Source: Desulfosporosinus sp. (GTDB taxonomy: Bacteria > Bacillota > Desulfitobacteriia > Desulfitobacteriales > Desulfitobacteriaceae). From it: a stretch of DNA of 64,000 nt. Below the pieces are notes generated by a model, which searched no databases, was not told where the DNA came from, and worked only from the letters and a program-made list of their open reading frames with translations. Shown here in pieces: positions 43,559 through 53,685 of the stretch; position 1 is the stretch's first letter, and the number at the start of each line of letters is the position of its first letter. The position numbers and the translations under genes are program-made. The stretch covers positions 52,851 through 116,850 of the forward strand of contig JAIMKP010000004.1 of NCBI GenBank assembly GCA_020692355.1. The letters run 5' to 3'.

Positions 43559-45460
43559 ATGGAGGTCATTCAATGGTTAAGAGATTATCGGGAAGGCGAA
43601 GCCGGCTTCGCTTGGAAAGGAACCTTTGCTGAATACCTTGGGCTGGTGACGCAGAACCCTCATCTCGCCATGCATGCCCATGCACGCATTTATGAGATGA
43701 TACGCAGTGCTGGTATAGAGACGAATGGTGTGTACAAAAAGTATAATTTTTTCAGCCAGGAACTTTTCGGGCTGGATAAGGCCTTGGATAAACTGGTTGA
43801 GGACTATTTTCATTCTGCGGCTAAACGTCTTGATGTCAGAAAGCGTATCCTCCTCCTTATGGGTCCGGTGAGCGGCGGGAAATCGACGATCGTCGCGCTG
43901 CTCAAACGAGGACTGGAGAAATTTACCCGTACCGAGGTAGGGGCGGTCTATGCCATAGATGGCTGCCCAATGCATGAGGATCCCTTGCATCTGGTGCCGG
44001 CCTCTCTACGGCCAAAATTTGAAGAGGCATATGGACTTAAGATCGAGGGGAACCTTTGCCCAGTCTGCCGTCTTCGGTTAGAAGAAGCGTTTAGAGGAGA
44101 TGTGGAAAAATTCCCGATTCGGAGGATTATTTTTTCTGAGGAAGAGCGGGTGGGAATCGGGACGTTTACTCCGTCTGATCCGAAATCGCAAGATATCGCC
44201 GACCTAACCGGAAGCATTGATTTTTCTACCATTACTGAGTATGGCTCAGAGTCTGATCCCAGGGCCTATCGTTTTGATGGGGAGTTAAACAAAGCCAACC
44301 GGGGCCTCATGGAATTTCAGGAAATGCTCAAATGTGATGAAAAATTCCTCTGGAATTTGTTGAGCCTTTCCCAGGAAGGGAATTTTAAAGCCGGGCGGTT
44401 TGCCTTGATTTCCGCCGATGAACTCGTGGTGGCCCATACGAATGAAAACGAATACCGGGCCTTCGTGGCTAACAAGAAAAATGAAGCGCTGCAATCCCGG
44501 ATCATCGTGCTGCCTGTCCCATATAACCTAAAAGTCAGCCAGGAAGTGCGAATCTATGGAAAACTCATCAAGCAAAGCGATTTAGATTCTGTCCATCTTG
44601 CACCCCACAGCTTGTGGACGGCCTCTGTATTCAGTATCCTTTCCCGCCTTAGGCCCTCAAAAAAACAGGGTATGGATCTTGTCAAGAAGATGCGGCTTTA
44701 TGATGGGGAGGATGTGGAAGGGTTTAACCAGAAAGACGTGAAGGATCTAATGCTCGAAGGAGAGGAACAGGGTGAAGGCATGAGTGGAGTGGATCCGCGT
44801 TATGTGATTAACCGGATATCGACAGCCCTGATTCGGGATGAACACTCCTGTATTAATGCGCTGGATATTTTACGAGCCTTAAAAGACGGTCTCTCTCAGC
44901 ATACCTCGATTACCAAGGAAGAAAAGGAAAGTCTGGTCAACCTAATTTCCGTGGCACGCAAAGAATACGATGAAGTGGCCAAAAAAGAAGTACAGAAAGC
45001 CTTCGTATACGCCTACGAAGAGTCGGCGAAATCCCTTCTTAACAACTACTTGGATAATGTAGAAGCGTTCTGCAATTCCTCCAGGCTGCTCGATCCCCTT
45101 ACAGGAGAAGAACTCGACCCGGACGAACAACTCATGCGTAGCATCGAGGAGCACATCGGAGTCTCGGAAAATGCCAAGAAAGCATTTCGTGAGGAGATTT
45201 TGATTCGTATTTCCATGTTTGCACGCAAAGGCAAGGCTTTTCAATATACGTCCCATGAACGCCTAAAGGAAGCCATTGAGAAGAAGATGTTTGCGGATCT
45301 CAAGGATATTGTAAAAGTGACAACGTCCGTGACTCATCCCGATCAAGAACAACTGCGGCGTGTGAATGATGTGACCGATCGCTTGATCAGTCAACATGGG
45401 TACTGCCCGATCTGTGCCAACGAGATTGTGAAGTATGTTGGTTCTCTCCTCAACCGCTAG
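43559..45460 (+). CDS. prkA: PrkA/YeaG serine protein kinase-like AAA protein
   Basis: 633 residues from ATG 43559 (AAAGGGGGGG upstream). N-terminal AAA domain with Walker A GPVSGGKST (102-110), a CPMHEDPLHL loop and CPVCRLRLEE zinc-like pair, then the PrkA C-terminal domain (FQYTSHERLKEAIEKKMFADL) ending with CPICANEIVKYVGSLL. In Bacillus prkA is a sigma-E gene of the mother cell; in other bacteria the homolog works with YeaH and SpoVR. Starts the prkA-yhbH-spoVR cluster; 15 nt before yhbH. Confidence 0.95.
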   Translation: MEVIQWLRDYREGEAGFAWKGTFAEYLGLVTQNPHLAMHAHARIYEMIRSAGIETNGVYKKYNFFSQELFGLDKALDKLVEDYFHSAAKRLDVRKRILLLMGPVSGGKSTIVALLKRGLEKFTRTEVGAVYAIDGCPMHEDPLHLVPASLRPKFEEAYGLKIEGNLCPVCRLRLEEAFRGDVEKFPIRRIIFSEEERVGIGTFTPSDPKSQDIADLTGSIDFSTITEYGSESDPRAYRFDGELNKANRGLMEFQEMLKCDEKFLWNLLSLSQEGNFKAGRFALISADELVVAHTNENEYRAFVANKKNEALQSRIIVLPVPYNLKVSQEVRIYGKLIKQSDLDSVHLAPHSLWTASVFSILSRLRPSKKQGMDLVKKMRLYDGEDVEGFNQKDVKDLMLEGEEQGEGMSGVDPRYVINRISTALIRDEHSCINALDILRALKDGLSQHTSITKEEKESLVNLISVARKEYDEVAKKEVQKAFVYAYEESAKSLLNNYLDNVEAFCNSSRLLDPLTGEELDPDEQLMRSIEEHIGVSENAKKAFREEILIRISMFARKGKAFQYTSHERLKEAIEKKMFADLKDIVKVTTSVTHPDQEQLRRVNDVTDRLISQHGYCPICANEIVKYVGSLLNR

Positions 45461-45475
45461 TGAGGGGGAAGGCAT

Positions 45476-46633
45476 GTGAACGATGAGACGATTGTTAACC
45501 GCGACGATTGGAGCCTGCACCGCAAAGGCTATCTCGATCAGAGTCGGCATAAGGAAAAAGTCCAAGAAGCTATTAAACAGCAGATGGGAGACCTAATCGT
45601 TGATGAAAGCATCATCCTTAGCGATGGGAAGAAAACGCTAAAGATCCCGATGCGTTCGCTGGAGGAATTTCGTTTTCGTTATGATTTTAACAAGAAGAAA
45701 CACACAGGCCTTGGAAACGGCAAGGTTGCGCCCGGGGATATCCTTGGCCGTGAAGCAGCTAAGGGAAAAGGGGGCGGCAGTGGAGCCGGAGAGGAACCGG
45801 GGATGGACATCTATGAAGCGGAAATAACTTACGATGATCTCGCCGAGATTCTCTTTGAAGATCTCCGGTTGCCAAACCTCGATGACAAAAAACGCCCGTT
45901 GATCTCCCATGATCGTCCTGAATTTAATGACGTTCGTAAAAACGGGCTGATGGCAAACGTTGATAAAAAACGCACCTTACTCGAAAGCATTAAACGGCAG
46001 GCCAGGGAAAAGTACCAGGCAGTTCCAGAGGAGGAACAAGCATCCGCAAAGGAGCGGATTCGCATCACACCGGAAGACCTGCGTTTTAAAACCTGGGAGA
46101 CGCGCCCCAATTATGAAACGAACGCCGTGATTCTGGCGATGATGGACACGTCAGGCTCCATGGGCCAATTTGAAAAGTATATTGCCCGCACCTTTTATTT
46201 CTGGATGGTTCGTTTTCTGCGCACGAAATACAAGAATGTGGAGATGCGCTTTCTGGCTCACCACACGGAAGCGAAGGAGGTTACCGAAGAGGAATTCTTC
46301 ACACGGGGAGAAAGCGGGGGGACTCGCTGTTCGTCAGCGTATCAATTAGCCCTGGATATGATTGAAGCGGATTACCCCCCTGAGCATTACAACCTATATC
46401 CTGTACACTTCACTGATGGGGACAACATTGGCTCCGACAATGCGAGAGCCCTAAATTTGATGCAGCGTCTTGTTGAAGCAAGCCGTGTCGTAGGCTATGG
46501 CGAAATCCTCAGAACGCATTATTCCAGCACCCTGATGTCCACCCTAAAACGGATCACGGATCCGAAACTGAGGTTAGTGACCATTAGGGATCGAAATGAG
46601 GTGTATGCTGCGCTGAAGACGGTATTTTCCTAA
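45476..46633 (+). CDS. yhbH: YhbH/YeaH family protein (DUF444)
   Basis: 385 residues from GTG 45476 (GAGGGGGA upstream). N-terminal region binds DNA or protein (RDDWSLHRKGYLDQSRHKEKV), a Gly-rich linker near 95-105, and a C-terminal von Willebrand A-like domain with the MIDAS motif DTSGSMG and TRCSSAYQLALD. Known partner of PrkA; in Bacillus it is a sporulation gene. Cytosolic. 17 nt before spoVR, hence one operon. Confidence 0.94.
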   Translation: MNDETIVNRDDWSLHRKGYLDQSRHKEKVQEAIKQQMGDLIVDESIILSDGKKTLKIPMRSLEEFRFRYDFNKKKHTGLGNGKVAPGDILGREAAKGKGGGSGAGEEPGMDIYEAEITYDDLAEILFEDLRLPNLDDKKRPLISHDRPEFNDVRKNGLMANVDKKRTLLESIKRQAREKYQAVPEEEQASAKERIRITPEDLRFKTWETRPNYETNAVILAMMDTSGSMGQFEKYIARTFYFWMVRFLRTKYKNVEMRFLAHHTEAKEVTEEEFFTRGESGGTRCSSAYQLALDMIEADYPPEHYNLYPVHFTDGDNIGSDNARALNLMQRLVEASRVVGYGEILRTHYSSTLMSTLKRITDPKLRLVTIRDRNEVYAALKTVFS

Positions 46634-46649
46634 CGCTAGGGGGGAGTTC

Positions 46650-48014
46650 ATGGACCAAGAAAGCAAGGAATTAGGCCGGTTCGCCGGCGAGATTGCGGAT
46701 GTCGCACGGGGAATGGGACTTGATTTTTATCCCGTTCATTTTGAGATCGCCCCGCCGGAAGCGCTGTATACCTTCGGATCATACGGGATGCCTGTTCGTT
46801 TTACCCATTGGAGTTTCGGCAAGGCGTTCTATCGTTTAAAAATGCACTATGATCTCAATTTGAGCCGAATTTACGAGTTGGTGATCAATTCCAATCCAGC
46901 CTACGCTTTTTTGCTTGAAGGTAATAAGCTGATCCAAAATAAGCTTGTTATCGCTCATGTTTACGCGCACGTCGATTTCTTCAAAAACAACCACTATTTT
47001 GGGCGTACCCCGAAGGATATGGTTGAGCGGATGGCAGCCCATGCAAAACAGATTCGGGACTACGAGATTCAATATGGACGAGACAAAGTAGAACAGACAT
47101 TGGATGCCGTGTTGGCGATCCAGGAACATGTGGATTTCCGTGCGCACATTGCCCGCAAGAGCGAACAGAAGGAACGGGTTCGGAGCACCCGCAGGCTTCC
47201 GACTCTCATGGAACAGTACGAGGATTTGTGGAAGATTGATGAAGAAGAAGCGGAAACGAAGGCAGAAGTGCATGAGGATGAGGATCTGCTCCGGTTTATC
47301 ATCCTAAATTCGCCAACCCTTGCGGATTGGCAGCGGGACGTCCTCAGTTTGGTCCGAGAAGAATCGCTTTATTTCTATCCCCAGATTGAGACCAAAATCA
47401 TCAATGAAGGCTGGGCCACTTTTTGGCATGCCCGGATCATGAGGGAAATTTCTCTGTCAGACAGCGAGACCCTGGATTTTGCCCTCATGCATAGCCAAGT
47501 GCTGCAGCCATCCAGTTATTCGCTCAACCCCTATTTTCTAGGGTATAAGATTTGGGAATCTCTCGAGAAGAGAGAAAGCCTGGAGTCCCTTTTTGAGCTG
47601 CGCGAGGCAGAAAATGACCTGTCTTTTGTGCGCAACTATTTGAATCGAGAGTTGGTTGAGGACCTGAATCTTTTTAACTTTCGCAAAGTAGGGGCACACT
47701 GGCAAGTTGCGGAAACGGACTGGGAAAGGGTAAGAGACAACTTGGTTCAAGGATTGGAGCATGGTGGGCATCCGCGCATTGTGGCTGTTGATGGAGACTA
47801 TGAAGGGAAAGGTGCTTTGAAGATGCGCCACTGCCACGAAGGACTGGATCTCGACCTGGTTTATCTGGAAAAGACGCTCGCTCTGGTTCAGTATTTGTGG
47901 GGAAAACCGATTTATCTGGAAACAGTATATGACAGCAAAAAAGTACTCTTTGAGTGCAATAACGGGCTTGTCACGCGCCACCCATTAAATGACAACGGGG
48001 AAAGGCGGCAATAG
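46650..48014 (+). CDS. spoVR: SpoVR family stage V sporulation protein
   Basis: 454 residues. SpoVR/YcgB core: DFYPVHFEIAPPEALYTFGSYG, GMPVRFTHWSFGKAF, the HVYAHVDFFKNNHYF loop, and INEGWATFWHARIM, all diagnostic. Function of the family is unclear; in Bacillus spoVR mutants make defective spore cortex, in enteric bacteria the homolog forms a unit with YeaG-YeaH. Ends at TAG 48012-48014. Its transcript is followed by an unusual 22-bp hairpin. Confidence 0.96.
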   Translation: MDQESKELGRFAGEIADVARGMGLDFYPVHFEIAPPEALYTFGSYGMPVRFTHWSFGKAFYRLKMHYDLNLSRIYELVINSNPAYAFLLEGNKLIQNKLVIAHVYAHVDFFKNNHYFGRTPKDMVERMAAHAKQIRDYEIQYGRDKVEQTLDAVLAIQEHVDFRAHIARKSEQKERVRSTRRLPTLMEQYEDLWKIDEEEAETKAEVHEDEDLLRFIILNSPTLADWQRDVLSLVREESLYFYPQIETKIINEGWATFWHARIMREISLSDSETLDFALMHSQVLQPSSYSLNPYFLGYKIWESLEKRESLESLFELREAENDLSFVRNYLNRELVEDLNLFNFRKVGAHWQVAETDWERVRDNLVQGLEHGGHPRIVAVDGDYEGKGALKMRHCHEGLDLDLVYLEKTLALVQYLWGKPIYLETVYDSKKVLFECNNGLVTRHPLNDNGERRQ

Positions 48015-48043
48015 CCGAGAAAAATCCGGGAACAGAAAAGAAA

Positions 48044-48096
48044 AATCGTTGATAAGGGGGCACTTTATGCGAAAAAGTGCCCCCTTATCGACGATT
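48044..48096. repeat. 22-bp hairpin between spoVR and the MBL hydrolase gene
   Basis: Arms 48044-48065 and 48075-48096 pair over 22 bp with one G-T pair, nine-nt loop. On the plus strand GAGGAGGATTT follows, with no T run. On the minus strand TTTTTCTTTTC follows, so as a terminator it would only work for antisense transcription. Confidence 0.75.
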
Positions 48097-48159
48097 GAGG
48101 AGGATTTCATACTTGGAGAGGAGAACTCTATTGCAAAGAGAAAGTCCGGAGGGGGCTTT

Positions 48160-49023
48160 ATGAGAGTACAAAAGCTCGGTGAACAGATTGTCCTGTTTAT
48201 GGATGAACAGCATCATCATGAAAATGTCGTCGTTCTCTTGACTGAAGACGGCCCAGTTGTTGTGGACGCCTTTCACTCAGCCGTTCAGTTTGTGGCGGTC
48301 GAGAACCATTTAGCCGAGAAAGGGTATCTTCGCCCAGCGGTTCAAATTTTTACGCACTGGCATCCGGATCATACCCTGGGGAACCAGAAATTGGCCGGGG
48401 TTCGTTGTTTGGCGCAGCAACGAACATGGGAAGCCATAGACGAGAATTTTCCTAATTCTCAGGAAATCCCGATTCGCGAAGCCTTCAGCGAAAAGTGGGT
48501 TGCTCAAGTAGGAGGATTGGAAATCCACCTCTTGCCTGCTCCCGGTCACACGCTCGATTCTACGCTCGTATATGTACCGAAATATAATCTGGTGATTGCA
48601 GGTGATAACCTTGTGGGGCCGGAAGTTGAGTTTCTCTTTCCACCAGTGCAACAGGAAGACTGGGCCATGGATCTGGATTCCCTCCCCTCAGTTTACCGCC
48701 AAATTCGGAAGTTGTCTCCAAAACTCATCATCCCTGGTCACGGGTGGGTCCTTCCCCCCGAAGAAATGCTTTCACTCAACGAGCACCGCTTCAAGAATGT
48801 GTTGAAACGCAGCGGGGAACTCATGCAAAGAGCGCTGCAGTGGCCTATCGGTACCAGTTTTGATTTTGAGGAAAACCTCATTCGGGCTTGGCTTAGCCAA
48901 GCGAGTGCCTGTGCGACGATCGATGAGCAGGAAGCTCTCAAAGAAAATGTGAGCAAAGTGTTACGCCAAGTGAACCAGAGGTTCGAACAGGTCGTCTTAA
49001 GAATAGGAAAGTCGGTTCCCTAG
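48160..49023 (+). CDS. MBL-fold metallo-hydrolase
   Basis: 287 residues from ATG 48160 (GGAGGGGGC upstream; longer frame rejected). Metallo-beta-lactamase fold: H66-W-H68-P-D70-H71, His130 in PGHT, Asp149 in AGDN and His194 in PGHGW complete a dinuclear zinc site. The helical C-terminal 80 residues fit glyoxalase II/YflN-like hydrolases. Soluble, cytosolic. Substrate not predictable (hydroxyacyl-thioester or lactone hydrolysis is typical). Confidence 0.88.
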   Translation: MRVQKLGEQIVLFMDEQHHHENVVVLLTEDGPVVVDAFHSAVQFVAVENHLAEKGYLRPAVQIFTHWHPDHTLGNQKLAGVRCLAQQRTWEAIDENFPNSQEIPIREAFSEKWVAQVGGLEIHLLPAPGHTLDSTLVYVPKYNLVIAGDNLVGPEVEFLFPPVQQEDWAMDLDSLPSVYRQIRKLSPKLIIPGHGWVLPPEEMLSLNEHRFKNVLKRSGELMQRALQWPIGTSFDFEENLIRAWLSQASACATIDEQEALKENVSKVLRQVNQRFEQVVLRIGKSVP

Positions 49024-49113
49024 CCTTCCGCGTTATCCTATGCTAAAATCGGCGTTGGGATGTTGTTGAGTTAAAATAGTTTATTTGGCGAAAATTAGAC
49101 AGGAGGATTCAGG

Positions 49114-49722
49114 TTGGAAAGCATGATCACCCAGCTCGGGTTATTTGTGATTAGCCTCATCTCGACCTTAGGGTATGGTGGGGTCTTTGTCGCGATGGCT
49201 ATCGAAAGCGCTTGTATTCCCCTGCCAAGTGAAATCATTCTCCCGTTCACGGGGTACATGGTGTTCACGGGACGTTTTGGACTTTGGGAGGCTACGGCTG
49301 CGGCTACTCTCGGAAATCTATTCGGCGCAATGGTTGCCTACTATGTGGGAGTATGGGGCGGTCGGCCCTTTATCAAACGCTATGGACGTTATTTTTTCAT
49401 TAATGAACGGGAACTGGCCTCTACAGAAAGATTGTTCGCACGGCGCGGTGAGATGACTGTTTTTGTCGGACGGATACTCCCCGTCGTTCGCACATTTATT
49501 TCACTTCCGGCTGGAATAGCCAAGATGCATCCTGGCAAGATGGCACTTTACACCGTCTTAGGCGCACTTCCTTGGTGTCTCTTGCTTATTGTCGTAGGCG
49601 AACGGCTAGGGGCCAACTGGAATGCCTTAAAACCCCTGTTTCACCGTTTTGATCTGGTGATTGGAGGGGCGATTGTTGCGGCCCTGGCCTATTGGCTGTG
49701 GCAACATATTCGAAAAAGATAA
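49114..49722 (+). CDS. DedA family membrane protein
   Basis: 202 residues from TTG 49114 (CAGGAGG upstream). DedA/SNARE-associated fold: ESACIPLPSEIILPFTGYMV, GNLFGAMVAYYVGVWGGRP, and FVGRILPVVRTFISLPAGIAKM with the conserved Gly-Arg. Four to five helices. Members act in undecaprenyl phosphate or phospholipid scrambling and in envelope homeostasis. A second DedA gene lies 27 nt downstream, in the same orientation. Confidence 0.92.
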   Translation: MESMITQLGLFVISLISTLGYGGVFVAMAIESACIPLPSEIILPFTGYMVFTGRFGLWEATAAATLGNLFGAMVAYYVGVWGGRPFIKRYGRYFFINERELASTERLFARRGEMTVFVGRILPVVRTFISLPAGIAKMHPGKMALYTVLGALPWCLLLIVVGERLGANWNALKPLFHRFDLVIGGAIVAALAYWLWQHIRKR

Positions 49723-49749
49723 AGGATCGGAGAGACAGGAGCTGCGTTT

Positions 49750-50421
49750 TTGGGGGATAGAGCGGAGAAGCCGTTATCTGGGTTCTTGGGGGGGAAGAGC
49801 AGATTGCAGGGGTTCGAACATATCTTACTCAGCATTATTTATCACTATCGCTATCTTGGCCTTTTAGTGCTGCTCTCTCTGGGCATGCTAGGGCTTCCGG
49901 TTCCGGATGAATTTCTCATGACATTCAGTGGGTTTCAAACCAGCCTGGGCCACATGCGTTTTGGTAAGACTGTTATGCTGGCAGCCCTCGGAAGCTTTAT
50001 TGGGATGAATCTTAGTTACTGGATCGGACGAAAACTGGGCATCCCATTTTTGCACAAGATAGCCCCTTATCTCCATTTGAATGAAAAGCGGATTGCCCGG
50101 GCCGAGCATTGGTTTAGCAAGTTTGGGGATAGGCTGATCGTAATTGGTTATTTCTTTCCGGGATTTCGTCATTTTACTGCCTATTTTGCGGGCATGAGTG
50201 AACTGAATTATGCCCGGTATGCTGCCCTAGCTGCAGTCGGCGCAGTGCTCTGGTCCAGCACATTCATCACGCTGGGCCGGGTTTTGGGAGTACACTGGAA
50301 GGGCATTACTGCGCTCCTGCACCGGTATTTAATGAGTGGTGGGATTGTTCTGGCTGTCATCGTCGTGTTCATCTACCTTTATAGCCTCAAACGCGGGAAA
50401 ACTGCTTCAGACGAGGAGTGA
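49750..50421 (+). CDS. DedA family membrane protein, second copy
   Basis: 223 residues from TTG 49750 (AGGAG upstream). Same fold as the preceding protein but diverged: LGMLGLPVPDEFLMTFSGFQ, GSFIGMNLSYWIGRKLG, IVIGYFFPGFRHFTAYFAG. Acidic residue of the loop is in PVPDEF. Extra N-terminal residues (about 20) are basic and may be disordered. Tandem pair suggests an old duplication. Its stop (50421) is at the border of a heptanucleotide satellite. Confidence 0.88.
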   Translation: MGDRAEKPLSGFLGGKSRLQGFEHILLSIIYHYRYLGLLVLLSLGMLGLPVPDEFLMTFSGFQTSLGHMRFGKTVMLAALGSFIGMNLSYWIGRKLGIPFLHKIAPYLHLNEKRIARAEHWFSKFGDRLIVIGYFFPGFRHFTAYFAGMSELNYARYAALAAVGAVLWSSTFITLGRVLGVHWKGITALLHRYLMSGGIVLAVIVVFIYLYSLKRGKTASDEE

Positions 50422-50425
50422 ACTC

Positions 50426-50645
<220 letters not shown>

Positions 50646-51070
50646 TATTTGGCATGCCGGGCAGAGCCCGAAAAAACGCAACCAGTGTGCCTGGATCTCA
50701 AACCCGCTATCCTGTTCCAGACGGTCCGCCCAATGGGACAACGGGCAGTCGCCCAATTCCTCAGTGCGTCCGCAGCGGGAACAGATCAACTGATGAGCGT
50801 GCGGCTGGCTCGGTCGCTGTAGGCGGTAGCGTATTCCGCCTTGGCCGAATTCCTCCTGCTGGAGCAAATTAAGATTCTGCAGCATTTCCAGAACTCGGTA
50901 GATAGAGGAGATACCGATATGCATTTCCGTAGCCTCCAGGAGGTGGTGGATGTCATACGCTCCCAGATATTCAGGATGTTGATCAAGTACCTTGATCACG
51001 TGTTTACGGGCAGCGGTCAGGCGAAATCCGCGCTGGCGCAAGGTTTCTGTTATTTCTTCATAAGTCATGG

Positions 51071-51916
51071 TTATTTCTCCTTGAAGCCAAGGCTGCGACG
51101 CACATTGATAGGGCTGGATGAGAAGAGGAAGCTCATGAGGAAGATGCCAGCGGCAGTCAGGGCAATGCTCGCTCCGGAGGCGATATTCAGATAATAGGAC
51201 AGGTAAAGCCCAACCACGGCACTGGTGACCCCGAAACCGACAGAAAGGCTCAGAAGCACTTTTAAGGAGCGGGTCCATTGCAGGGCTGAGGCGGCTGGGA
51301 TGACGAGGAGTGCGGTGACCAGGATTACGCCTACAGTTTGCGTAGCGATAACGACCGTGATCGCAATCATGGACAGCATCGAGTAATGCAGCACAGTGCG
51401 GGGCAGGCCGACGACTTCGGCCATTTCCGGGTCAAACGCATAGAAAACAAATTCCTTGTAGAAGAAGGTTAAAATCACAAGGATGAGCACGGTCGCTCCG
51501 AGAATAATGTTTAGGTCAAAGGGCGTAATGGCGAGCACCGAGCCAAACAAGTAGCCGGTGAGATCCTTAGTATAGAACTTAAGGTTGCTGATGATGGCGA
51601 TGCCGATTGCCATGGAGGTCGAAAAGAGAATCCCGATCGCGGTGTCCAGGCTAACTTTGCTTTTTTCATGGAGGTAGCCGATAAAGAGGGCCAGCGCCAC
51701 TGTATAGATATTTCCAACCAGATAGAGATCCCAGTGTAGGACATATCCCAGGGCTAGACCGGCCAAAGAACCGTGGGCGAGTCCTTCACCAATAAATGCA
51801 AGCCGACGCAAGACCACGAAGGTGCCGATCAGCGCAGCCAGGATACCGATTGAAACCGTTCCTAGTAAGGCACGCTGCATGAACGGAAACTGTAAGGGTG
51901 CGAGAAAGAAATCCAT
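51071..51916 (-). CDS. znuB: Metal ABC transporter permease (ZnuB/MntB type)
   Basis: 281 residues, eight or nine hydrophobic helices. ABC-3 family: FMQRALLGTVSIGILAALIG start, FIGEGLAHGSLAGLALG (conserved Gly/Ala-rich loop), AEVVGLP and LLVIPAASA. Forms the membrane pore for zinc or manganese import. ATG 51916 follows AAAGGAGATC. Between the ATPase and the Fur-like regulator gene. Confidence 0.93.
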   Translation of the reverse strand: MDFFLAPLQFPFMQRALLGTVSIGILAALIGTFVVLRRLAFIGEGLAHGSLAGLALGYVLHWDLYLVGNIYTVALALFIGYLHEKSKVSLDTAIGILFSTSMAIGIAIISNLKFYTKDLTGYLFGSVLAITPFDLNIILGATVLILVILTFFYKEFVFYAFDPEMAEVVGLPRTVLHYSMLSMIAITVVIATQTVGVILVTALLVIPAASALQWTRSLKVLLSLSVGFGVTSAVVGLYLSYYLNIASGASIALTAAGIFLMSFLFSSSPINVRRSLGFKEK

Positions 51917-51937
51917 CGAATTGATCTCCTTTGTTTG

Positions 51938-52699
51938 TTAGGCTCCCCGCCCGACCAACTTTGTTGGCCAGGGTACTCCCGAAAAGGTTTTGGCTAGGAT
52001 GTCCGGAGTGAGAACCTCTTCTGGCGGGCCAAAGGCTATAATGCGTTTGTTGAGGCAGAGGATTCGATCAAAATGGTGAAACTCCAGAGCCATCAGATCG
52101 TGAGTTGCTGTCAGCGTGGTGATGCCATCTTCATGGAGTTCTTCTAATAGCCGATAGATAGATTCCTGGGTGGGTATGTCGAGACCCGTACCCGGTTCGT
52201 CGAAGAGAAGGAGGTTTGCTTCTTGGGCGAGGGCTCGGGCGATAAAAACACGCTGTTGCTGGCCTCCGGAGAGCTGACCGATGGGCCGAGCCGCTAATTC
52301 AAGCATGTTAACTCTCTGGAGAATGCGTTTAACCAGGTCATGGTCTTCCGTTTTAGGAGAGTGAAAAAAGCCTAAATGTCCGGTGCGCCCAAGCATCACC
52401 ACTTCGTACACGGAGATGGGAAACTCCCGATCAATCGATTTCCATTGCGGGACGTAGCCAATCGGTTGGCGGTGGCGCCAGGAACGGCTGGGCACATGCC
52501 CGAAGACCTTGACTCCGCCCGAGACTGGCTGGATGAGTCCGGCAATGCTGCGCAAAAGGGAGGTCTTGCCTGAACCGTTAGGCCCGATAATTCCAAGGCA
52601 GGTTCCGCTGGGGATGGCCAAATTGATGTTTTTCAGGACTTCATTGTCGTCATAATTGAGGTTAAAGCGATCGAATTCCACGGCAAACGGTTCTGACAT
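51938..52699 (-). CDS. znuC: Metal ABC transporter ATPase (ZnuC/MntA type)
   Basis: 253 residues from ATG 52699 (GAGGTG six nt upstream; the longer frame is rejected). Walker A GPNGSGKT (39-46), Q-loop GYVPQWKSID typical of zinc/manganese ATPases, signature LSGGQQQR, Walker B LLFDEPGTGLD and the switch His in THDL. Energises ZnuB. 21 nt before znuB. Confidence 0.94.
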   Translation of the reverse strand: MSEPFAVEFDRFNLNYDDNEVLKNINLAIPSGTCLGIIGPNGSGKTSLLRSIAGLIQPVSGGVKVFGHVPSRSWRHRQPIGYVPQWKSIDREFPISVYEVVMLGRTGHLGFFHSPKTEDHDLVKRILQRVNMLELAARPIGQLSGGQQQRVFIARALAQEANLLLFDEPGTGLDIPTQESIYRLLEELHEDGITTLTATHDLMALEFHHFDRILCLNKRIIAFGPPEEVLTPDILAKTFSGVPWPTKLVGRGA

Positions 52700-52762
52700 A
52701 TCACACCTCGCAATGATCACTTTGGCTGTCTGACGCAGTGCTCCCATGACTGTGGCCGGAGG

Positions 52763-53674
52763 CTATTTCAGGGCAGTGACGATGGCTTGTGTATTGGTGC
52801 GCATCATGGCCAGATAGGAGTTGCTGTTGGGAGTATTTCCTAGGGTATCATCATAAAGATTGCCAACATATTTGACCCCGGTATCCTCCGCAAGTTGTTG
52901 AACAAGCTTGGGATTAAAGCCTGCCTCACCGAATAGGGCCCGGACGTTCTTTTGTTTGATGAGTTGAATCAGTTCGGCATAATCTTTGGGTTCTGGTTCA
53001 GCTTCTCCGCTGTGCACTAAACTGCGAAGAATAGTGAGCCCATAGCGATTGGCATAATAGGGCCAGGCTTCATGAAAAACGATGATCTGGCGGGCCTCTG
53101 GAGGAATTTCCCCGATGGTGACCTTAATCCATTGATCCAGTTCATCAAGCTGGTTTAGGTATTTGTCGGCATTGGCCTGGAAGTAGGCTGAATCAGCTGG
53201 GGATACTTTGATGAGACTGTCACGAATCGTTTCGACATAGTGTTCAGCGTTTTTTACATCAAGCCAAAGGTGGGGATTTCCGGGGTTTCCGGCTGTTTTA
53301 TCCAAAATGTTCAAGCCGTTGGACAAGACTACGGTTTGAAGATGTGGATTGGCGGCGTTTTGGACAAGCTTGTCCAAATAGAGTTCTTCCCCGGCACCGT
53401 TGGCGAAGAAGATGCTGGACTGGGCGACCTTGCGAATGTCGTCAGGTTTCGGCTCAAAGTCGTGGGGATCCAGGCCGGTCGGTACCAGGTTAATCACGTT
53501 TACTTTGTCTCCACCGACTTGGCGGATAAGGTCTGCAATGGGGGAGATGCTCGTAGCCACCGTAAGGGATTGAGCAGATGTCTCAGCGGGTTGGGGGGTG
53601 CATCCGCTCAAAAACAAGAATACGAAGAGTGAGAGCAAACCCATCATTCTGGATTGACGATGCGGTTTTTTCAT
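52763..53674 (-). CDS. znuA: Metal-binding lipoprotein of the zinc/manganese ABC transporter
   Basis: 303 residues. Lipobox FLSGC (Cys25). Cluster A-I binding protein with metal ligands His71 (DPHDFEP), His135 (NPHLWLD), His201 (FHEAW) and probably Asp275 or Glu250. It lacks the long His-rich loop of many zinc ZnuA proteins, so manganese is also possible. AGGAGG precedes ATG 53674. First gene of znuA-znuC-znuB-zur, each gap under 70 nt. Confidence 0.92.
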   Translation of the reverse strand: MKKPHRQSRMMGLLSLFVFLFLSGCTPQPAETSAQSLTVATSISPIADLIRQVGGDKVNVINLVPTGLDPHDFEPKPDDIRKVAQSSIFFANGAGEELYLDKLVQNAANPHLQTVVLSNGLNILDKTAGNPGNPHLWLDVKNAEHYVETIRDSLIKVSPADSAYFQANADKYLNQLDELDQWIKVTIGEIPPEARQIIVFHEAWPYYANRYGLTILRSLVHSGEAEPEPKDYAELIQLIKQKNVRALFGEAGFNPKLVQQLAEDTGVKYVGNLYDDTLGNTPNSNSYLAMMRTNTQAIVTALK

Positions 53675-53685
53675 AGGTAGACCTC

